A DNA stretch of 64,000 bases from Comamonas testosteroni (GCA_008727115.1 CP044131.1:2542001-2606000); one strand, 5' to 3'. Shown: positions 40,911 to 50,781, counted from the first letter of the stretch. Notes: generated from the letters alone by a model not told the origin. Program-made: numbers and translations.

Positions 40911-43538
40911 TCAGGCCTCGGGGCCAGCGCTTTGCTTGAGCGCAGCGCGCGCATCCTCCATCAGTTGCCGGGCCATGCCCATCAGCACGTCCAGCTCGTC
41001 ATCTGACAGGTTGCGCGGCTCATCATCCAGAATGGAAAGACAGCCCAGCACATGGCCTTTCTTGTCCACCAGGGGCACTCCCGCGTAAAAGCGCAACTTC
41101 AGCTCTTGCACGGTGGCATTGCTGGCAAAGCGTGGATCGCGAGCCAGATCGCCCACGACCAGAGCCTCAGCGTCATGGACCACATAAGAGCACACCGAGC
41201 TCTCGCGCGGCCAGCCTTGCTCGGCAGTGACGTTTGCCGATAGCGTAAGCAAGCTTCCCGGAGTCCAGACCTGCTCTGCATCCACCCAGGCCACCTGCGC
41301 CCACCGGGTGTTGAAGGCATTGACAGCCTTCTGGGCCGTGTCGTGATAGAGCGGCGTCAGCGCAGGACTCAGAACCCCGCTGGCATGCAGCCACTGCACG
41401 CGCAAGGCATCGCTTTCGGGGATGGGGGCTGCGATTACATGCTCGCTCAACGCATTCACTTGCATGGCCTCCACCCACAGGTGCAGCTCGTGCAAGCTGG
41501 TCACGCAGGCCTGCGCCCCGGCATGACGCGCAAAGTCAGGGTCTGCAGCCACCTCCGGAGCATTCCACAGGCACAGCACCACTTGCGTCTGCGGCCAGCG
41601 CTTGCGAATACGGCGCATCATGCGTCTGACCATGCTTTGTGGCTGCGCACTGAAGATGGAGAGCACCAGCAGGTCTGACTGATCCATGACCTGAGCCCAC
41701 TGCCCACCTTCGGCCAACGCTCCGGCATCAAGCCTCATGAACTGAGTGTCAGGAGCCAAAGCCCATTCCGAGCAGCTCACAGTATGTCCATGCAGGCTTT
41801 CCGCATGCGCCACCATTGCCGCTCCCAGTGCATCCACTTCCCAGCGAGCCCCGGCACAGTGAATGCGCAAGCAGCGCTGCCCCATTTGCACCTTGTCCTG
41901 GCTGTCAGCCTCCGCATTGCTGCACTCGCTCCCCACAGGGACGGCATAGTGCTCCTCCAGCTCCTCCAGCAAAGCCGTCATGCCATTGGACAAGCGCAGC
42001 CTGTGCTCCGCCGTCGCGGATTCCAGGTGCTGCTGGGTGGCAATGCGCAAGGCAGGGATGGCCACTTCGTCGTAGAAGCCGCGCACCGCCGCCGCCTTGT
42101 CTGCCTGGGTCGGCTTGGAAGGCAAGCGCTCCTGCACTGCATCCAGCGCCATGCTGATCGCATCCTCGGAGTCATCGGCCAGCAAACGCTGATACAGACG
42201 CTGCTGAGGCCCCAACACAGGCTCACTGCCCAACAGCACCTCCATGAACTTGAGCGAGGGTATGTAGCGCCCCAGCACCAGCAGACAAACCGTCAAGGGC
42301 GTGGACAAGATCAGTCCGATCGGTCCCCACAAGGCGGTCCAGAACGTCGCCGCCACGATGATGGAAAGTGTCGACAGTCCTGTACTTGAGCCATAAAGCC
42401 AAGGCTCGATCACATTGTTGCTGATCAGCTCCAGCAGCAGGATCAAGCCCAATGTGAGCAAGAACATGTTCCAGCTGGGGTCTACAGCAAAGGCCAGCGC
42501 CAGAGGGAAGACTGCCGACAGCATGGGTCCCACATAGGGAACAAAGCGCATGATGGCTCCCAGCACACCCCAGAGAATGGCACCCGGAACCCCAATGAAC
42601 CACAGCCCCGCCGCCAGTGGTATGCCATAGCTGACATTGACGATGAACTGCATGCGCAGATACTTGCCAATGCGCTCGGAGGCTTCGTCAAGCGCATCGG
42701 TGGCCACATGCAAGTTGCCGCCGACCAGTCTCAGCAGACGATCGCGCAGATCATCCCGATCGAGCAGAATCAAGATGACAAACAGCAGCACGATGCCCGC
42801 CGTTGTCACCGGCTCTGCAATACGGCCCAGCCACTGCAGCATTTGTGTCGTGGGCTTGGACTCTGGCCTTTGCACCTCCACTTTCTGAACACGCGCAGTA
42901 TTGCCATCAACGCTGGAGATCACCTTCTCCACCGTGTTGTAAGTCTTGAAAACGCCATCCCATGCACTGGGCATATTGGCGCTCTTGCGCAGGCTGCGCA
43001 GCTTGTCCCGAATCGTGGACTGATAGGTCGGCAGATCGGCGCTGAGTTGCTGCACCTGGCTGCCTAGATACATGCCCAGCCCACCAAGTGCAGCCAGTGC
43101 CAGAGCAACAACGACAATGGCAGAAGCCATACGCGGCAGCCCCCAGCGCTTGAGACGACTGACCGCAGGGTCCAGCAAAAATCCCAAGAGCATGGCCAGC
43201 GCCAGCGGAATCAGCATATCCCGCCCAAAGTACAAGGCCAGGATCACGATGGAGGCGATCATCAGCCCGGTCAACAAACGCAGTGCCGGCAAAATTTCCA
43301 TCAACTGAGAGCCACCGGCCACACCTGTGCCGCGACTGCGCCCGTCCAGACCATTACCACTCCACAAGCCCGCAGTGCCTCGCTGACGCTCGGAGCTCTC
43401 TTTGTCATTTAGCACCAGCGGCTCCAGCTCAACGGGAGCACCGGCATGTGGCTTGGTCGGAGCTACCGCTCCTATGCTGACATCCTCAAGCGCAAAAGAT
43501 TCACCTTTGGAAGAGGTCTCGTTTCGAGATTCAGACAT
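40911..43538 (-). CDS. AI-2E-family permease with C-terminal GAF domain
   Basis: 875 residues. An 80-residue polar N-terminus precedes the AI-2E (PerM/TqsA) permease region of about 83-440 with eight predicted membrane helices (LPALRLLTGLMIASIVILAL and onward). It is followed by more than 400 cytoplasmic residues. The last part, about 700-860, looks like a GAF domain (SSVCSYVVHDAEALVVGDLA, LRFYAGVPLVDKKGHVLGCL). The stretch between matches nothing I recognise. Most family members stop at 350-400 residues, so this is a fusion. ATG at 43538 (MSESRNETSSK) chosen. The transported substrate is unknown. Confidence 0.85.
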   Translation of the reverse strand: MSESRNETSSKGESFALEDVSIGAVAPTKPHAGAPVELEPLVLNDKESSERQRGTAGLWSGNGLDGRSRGTGVAGGSQLMEILPALRLLTGLMIASIVILALYFGRDMLIPLALAMLLGFLLDPAVSRLKRWGLPRMASAIVVVALALAALGGLGMYLGSQVQQLSADLPTYQSTIRDKLRSLRKSANMPSAWDGVFKTYNTVEKVISSVDGNTARVQKVEVQRPESKPTTQMLQWLGRIAEPVTTAGIVLLFVILILLDRDDLRDRLLRLVGGNLHVATDALDEASERIGKYLRMQFIVNVSYGIPLAAGLWFIGVPGAILWGVLGAIMRFVPYVGPMLSAVFPLALAFAVDPSWNMFLLTLGLILLLELISNNVIEPWLYGSSTGLSTLSIIVAATFWTALWGPIGLILSTPLTVCLLVLGRYIPSLKFMEVLLGSEPVLGPQQRLYQRLLADDSEDAISMALDAVQERLPSKPTQADKAAAVRGFYDEVAIPALRIATQQHLESATAEHRLRLSNGMTALLEELEEHYAVPVGSECSNAEADSQDKVQMGQRCLRIHCAGARWEVDALGAAMVAHAESLHGHTVSCSEWALAPDTQFMRLDAGALAEGGQWAQVMDQSDLLVLSIFSAQPQSMVRRMMRRIRKRWPQTQVVLCLWNAPEVAADPDFARHAGAQACVTSLHELHLWVEAMQVNALSEHVIAAPIPESDALRVQWLHASGVLSPALTPLYHDTAQKAVNAFNTRWAQVAWVDAEQVWTPGSLLTLSANVTAEQGWPRESSVCSYVVHDAEALVVGDLARDPRFASNATVQELKLRFYAGVPLVDKKGHVLGCLSILDDEPRNLSDDELDVLMGMARQLMEDARAALKQSAGPEA

Positions 43539-43698
43539 AAGCGCCCTTGAAGGATTGTTGGACGCATTTTTACTGACGCCACGTTCTTCGTCCACAAGGC
43601 TTGCCCCGCGCAACCTTAAGCACGCTCAGGCCTTTATGCCTCTCATGCGCCAAGATGCAGACATAAAAGCGCTCATCTTCAAGAGAGAACCATTGGGC

Positions 43699-44565
43699 TC
43701 AGAACTGCACATCCAAAGACTGGCCTGCATGCCAGTCGATCGAGGCCTGGCGCAGCACCATGTCGATATCCATCCCTAACGCCAGCCCGGTTTCCGCAGG
43801 GAAGCTGACGGCCATCTGGCGCTCATTCCAGTTGAGCGCACGTGTTGAAGCACGCCAGATAGCAAGATGCAGCACCCCCGTCAAAGGCTCAAAAACGGGT
43901 TGCTCCAACGGCGTATGCATGTACTGGAATGCATCACTCATCAATGCCGGCAAATTCCACTGCCTTGCCAAATGTGCGGTGATCTGCCCTGAGCAATAGC
44001 CCATCAGCTGCATTTCCACCTTGGGGCGACGCGGGTGCATGGGCTCAAGCAGTTCGGCCAGACGGAAAAAGGTGTCCGGGTCGGCGGTATGCAGCAGCAG
44101 CTCCCCCAGACCATGCAATAGGCCAAGGGCATATGCCTGCGAAGCATTGGCTTGCACGGACATCGCCAGCGCACGTGCCATGCGTGCCGTGTCCAGGCTG
44201 TAACGCCAAAAGCTCGCCAGACTCCAACCCGCCGAGGCGTGCGCAGCGCTGACTGGCGCAGCCTTTTGCATCAGCTGTTTCAACTGCACAGGAGCCAGCA
44301 CGACCAATGCTTCTGGAATACTGTGTACCCCTTGCCCTTGCAAATGTCCAGGACGATTGCTCATGGCCAGCAAGCGCCCTGCCAGAACGGGATCTGTGGA
44401 GAACAGCTGAGCCAAGCTGCGCAGTCCTGGCTCAGGCTTGCACAGCTCACTGAGCAGCAAGGCCACCGTACGCGGCTGACTGGGCAGAGACAGTTGCTGC
44501 TCCAGCAGGGTGGACAGGATCAATGGTTTGACACGACTCATTGGATCGGTAGGCAGCTGCTCCAA
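43699..44565 (-). CDS. HDOD-domain protein
   Basis: 288 residues. The HDOD domain (about 15-210) is recognised from LSLPSQPRTVALLLSELCKP, LRSLAQLFSTDPVLAGRLLA and YALGLLHGLGELLL. HDOD is an HD-domain relative without full metal site, usually regulatory. The start is TTG at 44565 (GGAG nearby) or ATG at 44541. No enzymatic output domain is fused. Confidence 0.82.
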   Translation of the reverse strand: MEQLPTDPMSRVKPLILSTLLEQQLSLPSQPRTVALLLSELCKPEPGLRSLAQLFSTDPVLAGRLLAMSNRPGHLQGQGVHSIPEALVVLAPVQLKQLMQKAAPVSAAHASAGWSLASFWRYSLDTARMARALAMSVQANASQAYALGLLHGLGELLLHTADPDTFFRLAELLEPMHPRRPKVEMQLMGYCSGQITAHLARQWNLPALMSDAFQYMHTPLEQPVFEPLTGVLHLAIWRASTRALNWNERQMAVSFPAETGLALGMDIDMVLRQASIDWHAGQSLDVQF

Positions 44566-44607
44566 TGCAGCTCTCCAAGCAAGACAAAAGACAGACTCAA
44601 GCGAGTG

Positions 44608-45855
44608 TCAGAGTTTCTCATTAGTTTGCAACTGTATCGGCTGCCCCATGACCAGCTGGCTAGCAAGCTTGCGCATCAATGGCTGCAGCACGGAGAAGTG
44701 ATCCGCCCCTTGCACCGAGACGCAATGCACCTGGTTCGATTTCCTCGCAGCGCACATATTGTCGAGACTGTTGATATTGCCCGGGCTCTTGCTTCCCTCA
44801 ATGATCCAGGTCGGGCTTTTGATGGCATGCAGCCAGTACATGGGTGAGCGCAAGCGCTTTTCATCCGCCGATACCAGCTTCCACTGTACAGGCCAGTCAT
44901 AGCCGCTGATTTCATCTACGGGTCCAAACGCAAAAACGCCTTGCACTGGCAGGCCTGCCGCAGCCGTCAGCAGCGCCAGCGTGGCTCCGGTGCTATGCCC
45001 TCCCAGGTAAATACGAGCAGGATCGACATAAGGCAGCTGTGCGGCCTGCAAGATCGCTGCGGCCACGTCCTGCACTTCACCCCAGAAGTATTCCCTCTGC
45101 CCGGGGTTGTCATTGCCTCCACGCAAGGTCGGAAACAGCATCACCATCCCGGCCTTGCGGAAAGCGCTCGCGCTTTGGTCATTGGCGGCTGCACCCTCCG
45201 TCCAGAAGTCATCCAGGCTGTTGGTATCACCTCCCGTCAGCCACACCATCAAAGGCTGCTTTCCTCCGTCTCTGGGGTCTGGGGTGACAAAGGCCTTGAG
45301 ATGAAGATCACCGCTCTGGTAATTCATAGGCACAAACAGCTGCTCAGGTGGCTGCGGCATGGGCCTGACAGGCTTATGCGCCAAAGGCAGCAAGGCCGTC
45401 GCAATCTGCGTGCTCTTGCCTGTACGAGCCTGCATCAGGTTTTGCAAAGTGATGGAGCCCGATGCGATTTGCTGCTCCACGGCCTGCTCGATCTGCTCTT
45501 GCTCCGCACGCTGATTCTCGCGTTGCTTGCGCGCGGCTGCGTGGCGCAGCGTGGCCGCCTCATGCTCCGCCATTGCTTCACGCGTGATGCAGCGCCGCTG
45601 CTGATCCACAGGGATTCCCTCCTCCAGCGCTTTATCAACCTGACCCAGGTTGAGCTTGACCGTATAGCAAAAACCATCGCTGTGCGGAGCCTGTGCTGGC
45701 GGCCACACTAAAGGAGCCACTTGTTCTGCCTGTGCCTTTTGTTTGGCCCTGTCCAAAGACACCCAGCCTCGCGAAGTCATCTTGGCACCGATAAAGATCA
45801 CCAAAAGTACCACACCGATGACCGGCAAGATCACCCGCCCTCTCACTTTGCGCAT
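44608..45855 (-). CDS. Membrane-anchored alpha/beta-hydrolase
   Basis: 415 residues. One membrane helix at about 7-24 (VILPVIGVVLLVIFIGA), a coiled and charged segment of about 95-130 and then a serine hydrolase domain. LMVWLTGGDTNSLDDFW (oxyanion region), YLGGHSTGATLALLTAA (nucleophile Ser), SPTWIIEGSKSPGN and GADHFSVLQP (His) complete the fold. It is probably periplasmic. Substrate unknown; the fold resembles prolyl-oligopeptidase/dienelactone-hydrolase relatives. It is followed by the HDOD gene. Confidence 0.82.
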   Translation of the reverse strand: MRKVRGRVILPVIGVVLLVIFIGAKMTSRGWVSLDRAKQKAQAEQVAPLVWPPAQAPHSDGFCYTVKLNLGQVDKALEEGIPVDQQRRCITREAMAEHEAATLRHAAARKQRENQRAEQEQIEQAVEQQIASGSITLQNLMQARTGKSTQIATALLPLAHKPVRPMPQPPEQLFVPMNYQSGDLHLKAFVTPDPRDGGKQPLMVWLTGGDTNSLDDFWTEGAAANDQSASAFRKAGMVMLFPTLRGGNDNPGQREYFWGEVQDVAAAILQAAQLPYVDPARIYLGGHSTGATLALLTAAAGLPVQGVFAFGPVDEISGYDWPVQWKLVSADEKRLRSPMYWLHAIKSPTWIIEGSKSPGNINSLDNMCAARKSNQVHCVSVQGADHFSVLQPLMRKLASQLVMGQPIQLQTNEKL

Positions 45856-45869
45856 TGTTCTGCCCCCAC

Positions 45870-45905
45870 AAAAAAGGCCGCCTGTATTTGTATTCAGTGG
45901 CGGCC
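45870..45905 (-). terminator. Rho-independent terminator of tex
   Basis: Stem GGCCGCC/GGCGGCC with six T on the minus strand, 11 bases past the tex stop. Confidence 0.92.
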
Positions 45906-45915
45906 CGGTGGGAGA

Positions 45916-48300
45916 TTATTTCTTCAGTCCTTGCAGTTTGGCAAAGGCTGAAGCCATGGCGTTTTGCTGTGTGGGCTGGTTGCCACGCTGCGGTTGGGCG
46001 TACCCGCCGCGATTATTGCCACCACCGTAGCTGTTGCCGCGGCCTGCGCCTTCAAATCGGTTGTCGCGCGGACCATCACGCCTTGCCGGTGCGGCGTCCA
46101 GCTTCATGGTCAGGCTGATGCGCTTGCGATCCACATCGACTTCCAGCACCTTCACCTTGACGATCTGCCCGGTCTTGACCACTTCGCGCGCGTCTTCGAT
46201 GAACTTGTGGCTCATCTGGCTCACGTGGACCAGACCGTCCTGGTGCACGCCCAGGTCCACAAAGGCGCCGAACTGGGCCACGTTGCTGACGGTGCCTTCC
46301 AGCGTCATGCCTTCCTTGAGGTCCTTGATGTCTTCCACGCCATCATTGAAGCGGGCGACGACAAAGTCCGGACGCGGGTCGCGACCGGGCTTTTCCAGCT
46401 CGCTCAGAATGTCCTTGATGGTCACTGCGCCGAACTTGTCATTGGCGAACTGTTCGGGCTTCAAAGCCTTGAGCACCTCGCCCCGGCCCATGATCTGGTC
46501 CACGCTCTTGCCGGTGGAGACAATGATCTGCTCCACCACGGGATAAGTTTCGGGGTGCACGCCCGTCATATCGAGCGGGTTGTCGCCACCGCGAATGCGC
46601 AAGAAACCGGCAGCCTGCTCGAAAGTCTTGGCACCCAGGCCCGCCACTTCCATCAGCTGCTTGCGGTTCTTGAACGAGCCATTGGCATCGCGCCAGCGCA
46701 CCACCGACTTGGCGACCGAGCCCGACAGGCCCGACACACGCGTCAGCAGCGGGGCCGAGGCGGTGTTCAAGTCCACACCCACCGAGTTCACGCAGTCTTC
46801 CACCACGGCATCCAACTGGCGGGCCAGCTCGCTCTGGTTCACATCGTGCTGATACTGACCCACGCCAATGCTCTTGGGGTCGATCTTGACCAGCTCGGCC
46901 AACGGATCCTGAAGGCGGCGAGCGATGGACGCGGCACCGCGCAGGCTGACGTCGATATCGGGCATTTCCAGCGCGGCAAATTCGCTGGCCGAATAGACCG
47001 AAGCACCGGCCTCGCTCACCACCACCTTGTCGATCTTCTTGTCCGCTTTTTCGGCAATCTTGATCAGATCAGCCGCCAGCTTGTCCGTCTCGCGGCTAGC
47101 CGTTCCATTGCCGATGGCGATCAAGTTGATATTGTGCTTTTCAACCAGCTTGGCCAACACGGCTAGCGAGCCATCCCAGTCGCGGCGCGGCTCGTGCGGG
47201 TAGATGGTGGTAGTGTCCACCAGCTTGCCCGTGTGGTCCACTACGGCCACCTTCACGCCGGTGCGAATGCCGGGGTCCAGGCCAATCACGGCGCGCTGGC
47301 CGGCAGGCGCAGCCAGCAGCAGGTCGCGCAGATTGTCGCCAAACACCTTGATCGCCACTTTTTCGGCATCTTCACGCAGACGGCTGAACAGGTCGCGCTC
47401 GGTGGACAGGCTCAGCTTCACGCGCCAAGTCCAGGCCACGCATTTGCGCAGCAGGTCGTCAGAGGCGCGCTTGGCATGGCTCCAGCCCAGGTGCAGCGCA
47501 ATCTTGCCTTCGGCCAGGCTCGGTTGACCGGGTTCGGGCTCGACCGGTTGCACCAGCTTGGCTTCCAGAATTTCCAGCGCACGGCCACGGAACACGGCCA
47601 GCGCACGGTGCGAGGGCACGCGGCCAATGGGCTCGTCGTATTCAAAGTAATCGCGGAACTTGGCGACTTCAGGGTCGTTCTCGTTCTTGCTCTCGACCTT
47701 CTTGGACTTGAGCAGACCTTCGTCCCACAGCCATTCACGCAGCTTTTGTACCAGGGCCGGGTCTTCGGCCCAGCGCTCGGACAAGATGTCGCGCACGCCG
47801 TCGAGCACGGCGAAGGTGGTCGAAAAATCGGGGCCGGGCTTGCCGTCGTCCAGCGTGGTGGCGGGCTTGCAGAAGGCTTCGGCTTCCTTGTGCGGGTCCA
47901 GCGTGGAGTCGGCAAACAGCTTGTCGGCCAGCGGCTCGATGCCGAATTCCTTGGCAATCTGGCCCTTGGTACGGCGCTTTTGCTTGAAAGGCAGGTAGAT
48001 GTCTTCCAGCTCCTGCTTGGTAGGAGCCTGCGCAATCGCCAGGCGCAGTGCGTCGGTCAGCTTGCCTTGCTCGTCAATGGCCTTGAGCACCGTCTCGCGG
48101 CGGTCGTCCAGCTCGCGCAGATAGTTCAAGCGCTCATCCAATGTACGCAGCTGCGTATCGTCCAGACCGCCCGTGGCCTCCTTGCGGTAGCGGGCTACAA
48201 ACGGAACCGTGGCGCCACCATCGAGCAACTCCACTGCCGCGCTCACCTGCTGCGGTTTGACATTCAGTTCTTGAGCAATCTGACCAATGATTTTTTGCAT
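45916..48300 (-). CDS. tex: Tex transcription accessory protein
   Basis: A 794-residue nucleic-acid-binding protein related to Spt6. Tex-like N-terminal helical domain, YqgF/RNase H-like fold (VIGLDPGIRTGVKVAVVD), helix-hairpin-helix segments (LNTASAPLLTRVSGLSGSVA) and a C-terminal S1 domain (GMTLEGTVSNVAQFGAFVDL). The glycine/arginine/asparagine-rich tail is usual in betaproteobacteria. It acts with RNA polymerase. Single-gene transcript. Confidence 0.95.
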   Translation of the reverse strand: MQKIIGQIAQELNVKPQQVSAAVELLDGGATVPFVARYRKEATGGLDDTQLRTLDERLNYLRELDDRRETVLKAIDEQGKLTDALRLAIAQAPTKQELEDIYLPFKQKRRTKGQIAKEFGIEPLADKLFADSTLDPHKEAEAFCKPATTLDDGKPGPDFSTTFAVLDGVRDILSERWAEDPALVQKLREWLWDEGLLKSKKVESKNENDPEVAKFRDYFEYDEPIGRVPSHRALAVFRGRALEILEAKLVQPVEPEPGQPSLAEGKIALHLGWSHAKRASDDLLRKCVAWTWRVKLSLSTERDLFSRLREDAEKVAIKVFGDNLRDLLLAAPAGQRAVIGLDPGIRTGVKVAVVDHTGKLVDTTTIYPHEPRRDWDGSLAVLAKLVEKHNINLIAIGNGTASRETDKLAADLIKIAEKADKKIDKVVVSEAGASVYSASEFAALEMPDIDVSLRGAASIARRLQDPLAELVKIDPKSIGVGQYQHDVNQSELARQLDAVVEDCVNSVGVDLNTASAPLLTRVSGLSGSVAKSVVRWRDANGSFKNRKQLMEVAGLGAKTFEQAAGFLRIRGGDNPLDMTGVHPETYPVVEQIIVSTGKSVDQIMGRGEVLKALKPEQFANDKFGAVTIKDILSELEKPGRDPRPDFVVARFNDGVEDIKDLKEGMTLEGTVSNVAQFGAFVDLGVHQDGLVHVSQMSHKFIEDAREVVKTGQIVKVKVLEVDVDRKRISLTMKLDAAPARRDGPRDNRFEGAGRGNSYGGGNNRGGYAQPQRGNQPTQQNAMASAFAKLQGLKK

Positions 48301-48413
48301 TCGATACTCGCCCCACGGCGTTCAACACAGGAAGCCGATGAGTTTGCCATACGCATGCCCCATCCTCACCCTGATTGCTGCAGGCAAATGAAACCAAAGC
48401 TTAAAAACTATGG

Positions 48414-48461
48414 TTTTAATAGCTGATAGCGCATGTGGAATAAGCACTTGAGGCCAATTTC
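48414..48461 (+). repeat. Dispersed Comamonadaceae-type repeat
   Basis: Reads TTTTAATAGCTGATAGCGCA then TGTGGAATAAGCACTTGAGGCCAATTT in two pieces. It follows the consensus order, with a single change in the core. It lies just upstream of the DUF72 gene start. Confidence 0.7.
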
Positions 48462-48478
48462 ATTAGAATTCCAAAGCT

Positions 48479-49576
48479 ATGCCCGAGCTGTTTCAGGATG
48501 ACTTCTTTGCCGATGACCCGCCGCCATCCAAGCCGGCGGCAGCGCAAGCCGTGCAGACAGCTGCGGGCGACGACGCCGCACCCGCCCGCAAGCCACGGCG
48601 CGGTGATGTGGTACTGACGCCGAATGCCGCCCAATACACAACGCTGGCAAGCCAGTTGCCTGCCCTGTTGCGCATGGGCGCATCGACCTGGTCCTACCCT
48701 GGCTGGGAGGGTCTCGTCTGGGATGGCGCCTATTCCAAAGATGTGCTGGCAAAAAAAGGCCTGACCGCCTATCACCAGCACCCGCTGCTGCGCACCATCT
48801 GCGTGGATCGCACCTTCTGGCGGCCACTGACCGCCAGCCAGTACGCGGCGTTTGCGGCGCAGGTGGATGAGGATTTTCGCTTTGTCGTCAAATGCCCGGC
48901 CGGCGTGACTGATGCCCAGGTGCGTACCGAAGAAGGCAAGCCGCGCGAAGCCAACCCGGCGTTTCTGGACCCCCTCCTGGCCGTGGAGCATTTTGTGTTG
49001 CCCACACTGGAGGGCTTGGGGGCCAAGCTGGGCGTGCTGGTATTTCAGCTCAGCCCGCTTCCCTGGAGCCTGCTCAGCCAGCCCAGTCTGCTAATGAACA
49101 AACTGGGCCTTCTACTATCAGCGGTACAACAGACACTGCAGACACAGCACAAGCAGTCCGAAGTCATCGTGGCCGTCGAAGTGCGCGACCCCGAGCTGCT
49201 GACGCCCGCGCTGGCCCAGACACTCAAGGCCCATGGCGCGACCTACTGCCTGGGCCTACACGGCAAGATGCCGCCCATCGAGGAGCAGTTGCCGATATTG
49301 CGTGCCCTATGGCCCGGCCCGCTGGTCTGCCGCTGGAATCTGAATCGCATCTTTGGTGCCTATGGCTATGCTGATGCGCAGGCCAAGCACGATCCGTTCA
49401 GCGAAATCCGCAGCGAAGATCTGCATACCCGCGAGCAGCTGGCTCGCACGATTGCCGGCATCTGTGGCGCAGGTCAACCCGCTTTCGTGACCATCAGCAA
49501 CGATGCCGAGGGTTGTGCTCCGCGCTCGATTGCTCTGCTGGCTCAGGCACTTGCACGCCTGACACACCCAAGCTGA
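48479..49576 (+). CDS. DUF72 family protein
   Basis: A 365-residue TIM-barrel-like protein of the DUF72 (YecE) family, recognised from MGASTWSYPGWEGLVWDGAY, VDRTFWRPLTASQYAAFA and RWNLNRIFGAYGYADA. The proline- and alanine-rich N-terminus (about 60 residues) precedes the domain. Function unknown. The ATG at 48479 has a repeat copy directly upstream. Confidence 0.85.
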   Translation: MPELFQDDFFADDPPPSKPAAAQAVQTAAGDDAAPARKPRRGDVVLTPNAAQYTTLASQLPALLRMGASTWSYPGWEGLVWDGAYSKDVLAKKGLTAYHQHPLLRTICVDRTFWRPLTASQYAAFAAQVDEDFRFVVKCPAGVTDAQVRTEEGKPREANPAFLDPLLAVEHFVLPTLEGLGAKLGVLVFQLSPLPWSLLSQPSLLMNKLGLLLSAVQQTLQTQHKQSEVIVAVEVRDPELLTPALAQTLKAHGATYCLGLHGKMPPIEEQLPILRALWPGPLVCRWNLNRIFGAYGYADAQAKHDPFSEIRSEDLHTREQLARTIAGICGAGQPAFVTISNDAEGCAPRSIALLAQALARLTHPS

Positions 49577-49585
49577 AGATTTAAT

Positions 49586-49637
49586 ACAAAAACAGGCTCA
49601 AACGCTTATCTATCAAGCGCTGACAGCTATCAAAAAA
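49586..49637 (-). repeat. Dispersed Comamonadaceae-type repeat
   Basis: The minus strand reads TTTTTTGATAGCTGTCAGCG then CTTGATAGATAAGCGTTTGAGCC. Good match to the copies at 37667 and 15793. Directly joined to a terminator hairpin. Confidence 0.75.
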
Positions 49638-49665
49638 GCCCTGCAGACTTGCTGCAGGGCTTTCA
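49633..49665. terminator. Bidirectional terminator, convergent genes
   Basis: A perfect 12-bp stem AAAGCCCTGCAG/CTGCAGGGCTTT with a 5-base loop between the convergent DUF72 gene and the hydrolase gene. Confidence 0.9.
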
Positions 49666-49677
49666 TCTCAGGCCAGA

Positions 49678-50781
49678 TCAGTCTTGCAACGCCGCCAGCG
49701 GGTGCGAGTGCGCAGGCCAGGGGCTGTCAAAGAATGCTTGCCATTCGGCATCACCGACCTCCTCAATGCTGGCAGGACTCCAGCGCGGGCTGTGATCCTT
49801 GTCCACGGCCAAAGCGCGTATGCCCTCCACCGTCTCGCTCTGACCGGGGCGCAGATAAAAACAATGACGTACCATGTCGCGCTCCATGCGCAGATCTTCG
49901 GCCAACGTCATCTTGCGGGCGCGACGGATCTGCTCCAGCACCACATGCAGCATCAGTGGCGAGCGCTTGCGCAGCGTGGCAGCCTCTGCCTTGGCCCAGT
50001 CGCTGCCCCGCAGCAATGCCTGCTCTATGGCAGACACAGTGGACTGAGCAAAGCAGGCATCAATCTCCGAGCGGTGCTCTGCACTCTTGGGCTCCATGCT
50101 CACAAAGCGAGATCGCACCACGGCATTGAGGGCTTCCACATTAGCGAAGTCCGTGCTCGCCAGCGTCTCCCACAGATCAGGCAGTTGCTCCGATGGAATG
50201 CAGCCGTCGGCCAGATTGAAAGCCACGGCATCGCCTGCGCCAATGGTGTCGCCGGTCAGTGCCAGCCATTCACCGACGGAGCCGGGGCAGCGCGAGAGAA
50301 AGTAGCCGCCGCCCACATCGGGAAACAAGCCAATCGCGGTCTCGGGCATGGCCATCTTGGTGCGCTCGGTCACAATGCGCAGCGAGCCGCCCTGACTGAT
50401 GCCCATGCCGCCACCCATGACGATGCCGTCCATGAAAGCGATGTAAGGCTTGCCAAAGCTGTGAATCAAATGGTTGAGCGCATATTCTTCCGTGAAGAAG
50501 TCTTCGAGTTGCGGGTTTCCGGTGCTGCCTGCTGCATGCAGAAAACGGATATCGCCACCCGCACAGAATGCCCCGAACACGCCCTCCTTGTTGCTGCCAC
50601 GAATGGCCACGCCCAGAATTGAGTCGTCTTTTTGCCAAGCAAGCAGTGTGCCCAGCAAATCACGCACCATGCCCAGCGACAAGGCATTCAGCGCCTTCGG
50701 ACGGTTGAGCGTAATCATGCCCAGCTTGCCGCGCACTTCGGTAATGACCTCTGGTGCATTGGTTCCGGGGAAAGTCGTCAT
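49678..50781 (-). CDS. 3-hydroxyisobutyryl-CoA hydrolase-like crotonase
   Basis: 367 residues from the ATG at 50781 (MTTFPGTNAP). Crotonase fold with LITLNRPKALNAL-type opening (GMITLNRPKALNALSLGMVR), CAGGDIRFLHAAG and the oxyanion region YIAFMDGIVMGGGMGISQGG. The C-terminal extension (RSPLMLHVVLEQIRRARKMT and the DMVRHCFYL region) is typical of 3-hydroxyisobutyryl-CoA hydrolases of valine breakdown rather than of short enoyl-CoA hydratases. An exact substrate cannot be fixed. No valine-pathway genes are adjacent. Confidence 0.88.
   Translation of the reverse strand: MTTFPGTNAPEVITEVRGKLGMITLNRPKALNALSLGMVRDLLGTLLAWQKDDSILGVAIRGSNKEGVFGAFCAGGDIRFLHAAGSTGNPQLEDFFTEEYALNHLIHSFGKPYIAFMDGIVMGGGMGISQGGSLRIVTERTKMAMPETAIGLFPDVGGGYFLSRCPGSVGEWLALTGDTIGAGDAVAFNLADGCIPSEQLPDLWETLASTDFANVEALNAVVRSRFVSMEPKSAEHRSEIDACFAQSTVSAIEQALLRGSDWAKAEAATLRKRSPLMLHVVLEQIRRARKMTLAEDLRMERDMVRHCFYLRPGQSETVEGIRALAVDKDHSPRWSPASIEEVGDAEWQAFFDSPWPAHSHPLAALQD

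Noticed and set aside
47194..48426. A 410-codon plus-strand frame opposite tex
   Set aside because: Shadow frame in GC-rich DNA; tex is fully supported on the other strand.
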